Origin: Chryseobacterium cucumeris
GTDB lineage: Bacteria > Bacteroidota > Bacteroidia > Flavobacteriales > Weeksellaceae
NCBI RefSeq assembly: GCF_016775705.1
Contig: NZ_CP068760.1
Span: 2,046,001-2,110,000, forward strand
Length of the DNA stretch: 64,000 nt
Reading direction: 5' to 3'
The notes beneath the pieces are model-generated. The model saw only the letters and a program-made list of their open reading frames with translations. It had not been told where the DNA came from and made no database searches. The stretch's first letter is position 1; every line of letters begins with the position of its first letter. Below, piece by piece: positions 60,323-64,000 of the stretch. A program made the position numbers and the translations under genes.

Positions 60323-63300
60323 ATGAATTTATCCTTTAAAACTCATCTAAAAAATACTTCTATTGTTCTTCGAACGGTAATGTCCGCAGGAGCTCTTTAT
60401 TCCTGTGCTACATATAACGTACAAAAGGGCAAAAACTTATTTGAAGTAAAAGATTCCGAAATAAAATCTGAAAGTGATTTTAAACTTTTTCTGATTGGAG
60501 ATGCAGGAAATGCAGATGAACCTCAGGCACAAAAAACACTGAATTTACTGAAAAGTAAGCTGGATTCTGCCGACAGCAATTCTATGCTGATCTTTTTGGG
60601 CGATAATATCTACCCTAATGGTATGCCCAAAGAAACAGATAAAGATTATGCCCTGGCAAAACAAAAACTGGAAAATCAGCTAGCTATCACCAAAAATTTC
60701 AAGGGAAAAACATTAGTAATTCCCGGGAATCATGACTGGTACAATGGACTGGAAGGATTGAATACCCAGGAAGGACTGGTTAAAAAATATCTTGATGATA
60801 AAAAAGCTTTCCTTCCGAAAAATGGCTGCCCTATTGATGATATCAATGTTTCTAAAGATATAAAGCTTATTGCCATTGATACAAAATGGGTGATAGCAAA
60901 CTGGGATAATTATCCTGGAATCAACAAAAACTGTAACATCAAAACCCGTGAAGATTTTTTCACCGAGTTTAAAGACCTGATCATTAAAAATCAGGGCAAA
61001 AAAATAATTGTTGCTTTACACCATCCTATCATCAGCAGCGGAACACATGCAGGTTTTAATTCTGCAAGATCTCATCTTTTTCCTTTAAAGAGTAAAATTC
61101 CTGTACCTGTAGTGGCCAGTGTCATCAATATATTAAGGAGTTCCTCAGGAGCCAGCCCCGAAGATATCAATAATCAACATTATTCAGATCTGGCCAACCG
61201 ACTGAAAAGTATTGTTCAGGATAAGGAAAACATTATTTTCGTATCCGGTCATGATCATAATCTGCAATATCACGAAGATGGAAATTTAAGACAGATTATT
61301 AGTGGCGCAGGCTCTAAAACAGACCCGTCTACCATTGTAGAAAAAACAGACTTTTCCTACGGAGGAAGTGGTTTTGCGGTTTTAAATTTCAGAAAAGATG
61401 AAAGTACAGATGTTGAGTATTTTTCAACCAAAGATGCCCAACTTCAAAAGCTCACTCATATTTCCGTGATTTCCAAACCGGATGTATTCGTCAATAATTT
61501 CCCTAATTCTTTTCCTGCCACATTTTCTTCCACCATTTACCCGGTACAGCTAACTGAAAAAAGAAAGTTTTACCGCTGGCTTTGGGGCGATCATTACAGA
61601 AGATTCTACGGAATTCCTATTGAAGCACCAACCGCCAATCTTTCGGAATTGAACGGAGGGTATATTCCTTTCAGGGAAGGTGGAGGAAATCAATCCAACA
61701 GTTTACGACTGAAGTCTGCAGATGGACAGGAGTTTGTAATGCGCGGTGTGAAAAAAAGTGCGATCCGCTTTCTTAACAATATGGCTTTTCAGAAAAGTAC
61801 ATTAGGAGAAGAACTTGCAGATACATTTCCTGAGAAATTCCTGCTGGATTTTTACACAACCAATCATCCGTTTACCCCTTTTACGATTGGAAACATGTCG
61901 GAAAAGCTGGGTATTTTCCATAGTAATCCAAAGCTGTATTATATTCCTAAGCAGCAAGCTTTGGGAAGGTATAATGAAAACTACGGGGACGAAATGTACA
62001 TGATTGAAGAGCGTTTTTCTTCAGATCCTAAAACATTGGCTTATCTGGATCATGCAAAAGATATCGTTTCTACAGATGATGTACTAAAAAATCTTAACAA
62101 AAGCGATAAATATTCTGTTGACAGAGAATCTTATATCAGAGCAAGGTTGTTTGATATGCTTATTGGTGACTGGGACAGACATTCGGACCAGTGGAAATGG
62201 GCAGAATATGAAGCGGGTGATAAAGTAATCTATAAACCTATTCCTAAAGACAGGGATCAGGCATTCAGTAAATATGATGGTGCAGCCTTCAAAATCATTA
62301 TGAATGTTCCTGCCATTCGTCACATGAAAACCTTTACAGAAGATATCAGCAGTGTAAAATGGCTCGCTATGGAACCTTATCCGATGGATCTTGTGTTCTT
62401 AAAAGGGGCAGACCAGAATGAATGGGAAACCCAGGCAAAATATATTCAGGAGCATCTGACTGATGCGGATATTGATGAAGCTTTCCACAATCTTCCGAAA
62501 GAAGTGCAGGATGAAACCATCGATGAAATTCAGAGAAAACTGAAAATAAGAAAGACAAAACTACAGAGCTATGCCGCTCAGTATTATGATGTACTGCAGA
62601 AAAAAGTTCCTTTGGCAGGAACGGTAAATCCTGATAAGTTTGTCATCACCAAAAACGGACATTCCGTCCTTGTGCAGCAATATAAGCTGGGTAAGAATAA
62701 AGATCAGAATGAACTTGTTTTTGAAAAAACCTATCATGATTCAAAAACAAAGGAATTATGGATTTACGGACTGGAAGATGATGATACCTATGTAGTAACC
62801 GGAAGCGGAAATCCTAAAATGACGATCCGGCTGATTGGTGGATATAATCATGATACCTATAACGTTGCTGATGGAAGAAAAGTGAAGATTTATGATTTTA
62901 AATCTCAGAAAAACACCTATAATGCCGGTAATGCAACCAAGAATATTACAGATGATTATGACATTAACAGCTATAATTATAAGCATCCTAAATATAATTC
63001 CGTTGCAGGATATCCAAACCTGGATTACAACCCGGATGACGGTGTGATCGTAGGCGTCCTGGCCAATTACACAGTAAATAATTTTATCCGCGACCCATTT
63101 ACTCAGAGGCACAGTTTAAAAGCTAATTTTTATACAGCTACAGCAGGATTTAGCCTTACCTACAAAGGAGTATTTAAAAAAGCCATCTCAGGCTGGGATA
63201 TTAACCTTGATGCATTTTATACGACTCCAAGGTTCTCTCAAAACTTCTTTGGACTTTCCAATGAAAGTGAGTATGATAAGGAAGAAACAGAAAGAGAATA

Positions 63301-64000
63301 TAACAGAGCCAGAATTTCCAAGTTCAACTTTGCTCCATCCATCTCTCAAAAGAGCTGGATGAATCTCAGCCACCAGTTTCAATTGACTTTTGAAGATAAT
63401 AAAGTACAAAGAAAAGCTGGCCGTTTCATCAACCAGTCTCCGGACGTGAGACCCGGAGTATTCAACAGCCAGCAGTTTGTTGGAGCCAATTATACTTTTG
63501 GTTATAAAAATGCTGATAATACGGCCTTCCCTACTCTGGGACTGGAATTTATGCTGAATGCAGACTGGAAAGCAACTCTTTCTGATTTTAATAAGAATTT
63601 CGTAACGGTAAAAGGAAAACTGGCCATTGACCACAGGATTGATAAAAAAGGAAAATTTGTATTCGCCAATTCCAGCAATGTAATGTGGATCAATAACAAT
63701 AATTTTGAATTTTATCAGGCTGCGGCTATCGGAGGTAATAATGGAATGAGAGCCTTCAGAAACGAAAGATTCTCAGGAAGATCCTATTTTACCAATAACT
63801 CAGAAATCCGATGGGATTTTGGAAGGGTAAGAAATAATATTGCTCCTGCCAACATGGGTATTCTTATCGGATATGATATCGGCCGTGTATGGAATGACCA
63901 TGAAAATTCCAGAAAATGGCATCAGTCTGCCGGAGCTGGAGTATGGCTGAGTATTGTAGAAATGATGTCTGCAAGATTAAATTATTTCTATGGTTCAGAT
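60323..64000 (+). CDS. metallophosphoesterase with kinase-like middle domain and outer-membrane barrel (3' end outside window)
   Basis: An uninterrupted frame of 1226 codons runs off the right edge. It begins with a hydrophobic stretch and a possible lipobox (ALYSC, Cys28). A calcineurin-type metallophosphoesterase follows (FLIGDAGN, FLGDNIYPNG, IPGNHDWYNG, ALHHPIISSG, SGHDHNLQ; about residues 55-330). A middle domain (about 440-720) has FVMRGVKK (residues 471-478), IGDWDRHSDQW (Asp616/Asp618/Arg619/His620) and PKDRDQAF (Asp643), similar in order to Fam20/HipA-type kinases. The last visible part (after about 880) is beta-strand rich with aromatic alternation, ending within an Omp85/surface-antigen-like barrel. 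The kinase reading is inference from motifs. Confidence 0.85.
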   Translation, partial: MNLSFKTHLKNTSIVLRTVMSAGALYSCATYNVQKGKNLFEVKDSEIKSESDFKLFLIGDAGNADEPQAQKTLNLLKSKLDSADSNSMLIFLGDNIYPNGMPKETDKDYALAKQKLENQLAITKNFKGKTLVIPGNHDWYNGLEGLNTQEGLVKKYLDDKKAFLPKNGCPIDDINVSKDIKLIAIDTKWVIANWDNYPGINKNCNIKTREDFFTEFKDLIIKNQGKKIIVALHHPIISSGTHAGFNSARSHLFPLKSKIPVPVVASVINILRSSSGASPEDINNQHYSDLANRLKSIVQDKENIIFVSGHDHNLQYHEDGNLRQIISGAGSKTDPSTIVEKTDFSYGGSGFAVLNFRKDESTDVEYFSTKDAQLQKLTHISVISKPDVFVNNFPNSFPATFSSTIYPVQLTEKRKFYRWLWGDHYRRFYGIPIEAPTANLSELNGGYIPFREGGGNQSNSLRLKSADGQEFVMRGVKKSAIRFLNNMAFQKSTLGEELADTFPEKFLLDFYTTNHPFTPFTIGNMSEKLGIFHSNPKLYYIPKQQALGRYNENYGDEMYMIEERFSSDPKTLAYLDHAKDIVSTDDVLKNLNKSDKYSVDRESYIRARLFDMLIGDWDRHSDQWKWAEYEAGDKVIYKPIPKDRDQAFSKYDGAAFKIIMNVPAIRHMKTFTEDISSVKWLAMEPYPMDLVFLKGADQNEWETQAKYIQEHLTDADIDEAFHNLPKEVQDETIDEIQRKLKIRKTKLQSYAAQYYDVLQKKVPLAGTVNPDKFVITKNGHSVLVQQYKLGKNKDQNELVFEKTYHDSKTKELWIYGLEDDDTYVVTGSGNPKMTIRLIGGYNHDTYNVADGRKVKIYDFKSQKNTYNAGNATKNITDDYDINSYNYKHPKYNSVAGYPNLDYNPDDGVIVGVLANYTVNNFIRDPFTQRHSLKANFYTATAGFSLTYKGVFKKAISGWDINLDAFYTTPRFSQNFFGLSNESEYDKEETEREYNRARISKFNFAPSISQKSWMNLSHQFQLTFEDNKVQRKAGRFINQSPDVRPGVFNSQQFVGANYTFGYKNADNTAFPTLGLEFMLNADWKATLSDFNKNFVTVKGKLAIDHRIDKKGKFVFANSSNVMWINNNNFEFYQAAAIGGNNGMRAFRNERFSGRSYFTNNSEIRWDFGRVRNNIAPANMGILIGYDIGRVWNDHENSRKWHQSAGAGVWLSIVEMMSARLNYFYGSD

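Overview
The window looks like chromosomal DNA from Chryseobacterium or a close relative (Bacteroidota, Flavobacteriia, Weeksellaceae). It is AT-rich, and several genes are preceded by the Bacteroidota -7 element TAnnTTTG. It also encodes a type IX secretion C-terminal signal, a short flavobacterial-type NuoG, and GG-leader RiPP systems of the Bacteroidota type. This genus assignment is inference from gene content; no marker gene such as 16S is present. No stretch longer than about 300 bases lacks a gene.

Layout. (1) Positions 1-5417, minus strand: a five-gene operon with a MoxR AAA+ ATPase, a vWA protein with a propeller-like C-terminal part (cut by the window start) and three small partners. 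It matches the architecture of the MoxR-vWA-beta-propeller (bpX) ternary conflict systems. (2) 5660-14412: mixed chromosomal genes (VOC protein, deoD, tatD, a DUF434 pair, DUF4822 lipoprotein, MBL hydrolase, membrane protein, phoD). (3) 14641-22644, minus strand: a radical-SAM RiPP cluster. Order of transcription is outer-membrane barrel, five Cys-rich GG-leader precursors, SPASM radical SAM maturase, unknown helical protein, C39-peptidase ABC exporter. (4) 22855-24585: a membrane-anchored TPR-AraC regulator between the two RiPP clusters. (5) 24692-30239, plus strand: a second RiPP cluster with a Cys-free precursor, an S15/CocE hydrolase and a split lantibiotic dehydratase (glutamylation and elimination proteins), with no LanC. 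(6) 30298-40989: a CAT-anticodon tRNA, mce, rbfA, a LolC/E-like permease, a T9SS-exported endonuclease I, aroE, a DUF349 protein, ribD, an IMPACT/YigZ protein, a Zn-peptidase, a GNAT-like protein and a small membrane protein. (7) 41263-55590: a complete nuoA-N complex I operon with an outer-membrane-type gene inserted between nuoF and nuoG, and repeat-filled spacers. (8) 55852-64000: a GAF-like protein, a bestrophin channel, an HD-PycTM fusion and a very large metallophosphoesterase/kinase-like/outer-membrane-barrel protein cut by the window end.

How parts may work together. The two RiPP clusters sit back to back around one regulator. Only the first has a C39 exporter, and both precursor types carry GG leaders, so the exporter may serve both. 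In both clusters a hairpin lies between the precursor gene(s) and the enzyme genes, which would give high precursor and low enzyme expression. The nuo genes form one respiratory transcription unit ending at a strong terminator at 55611-55640. The strongest candidates for undescribed biology are the Cys-free dehydratase cluster, the five-core radical-SAM array, the bpX-type operon and the triple-domain protein at the right edge.
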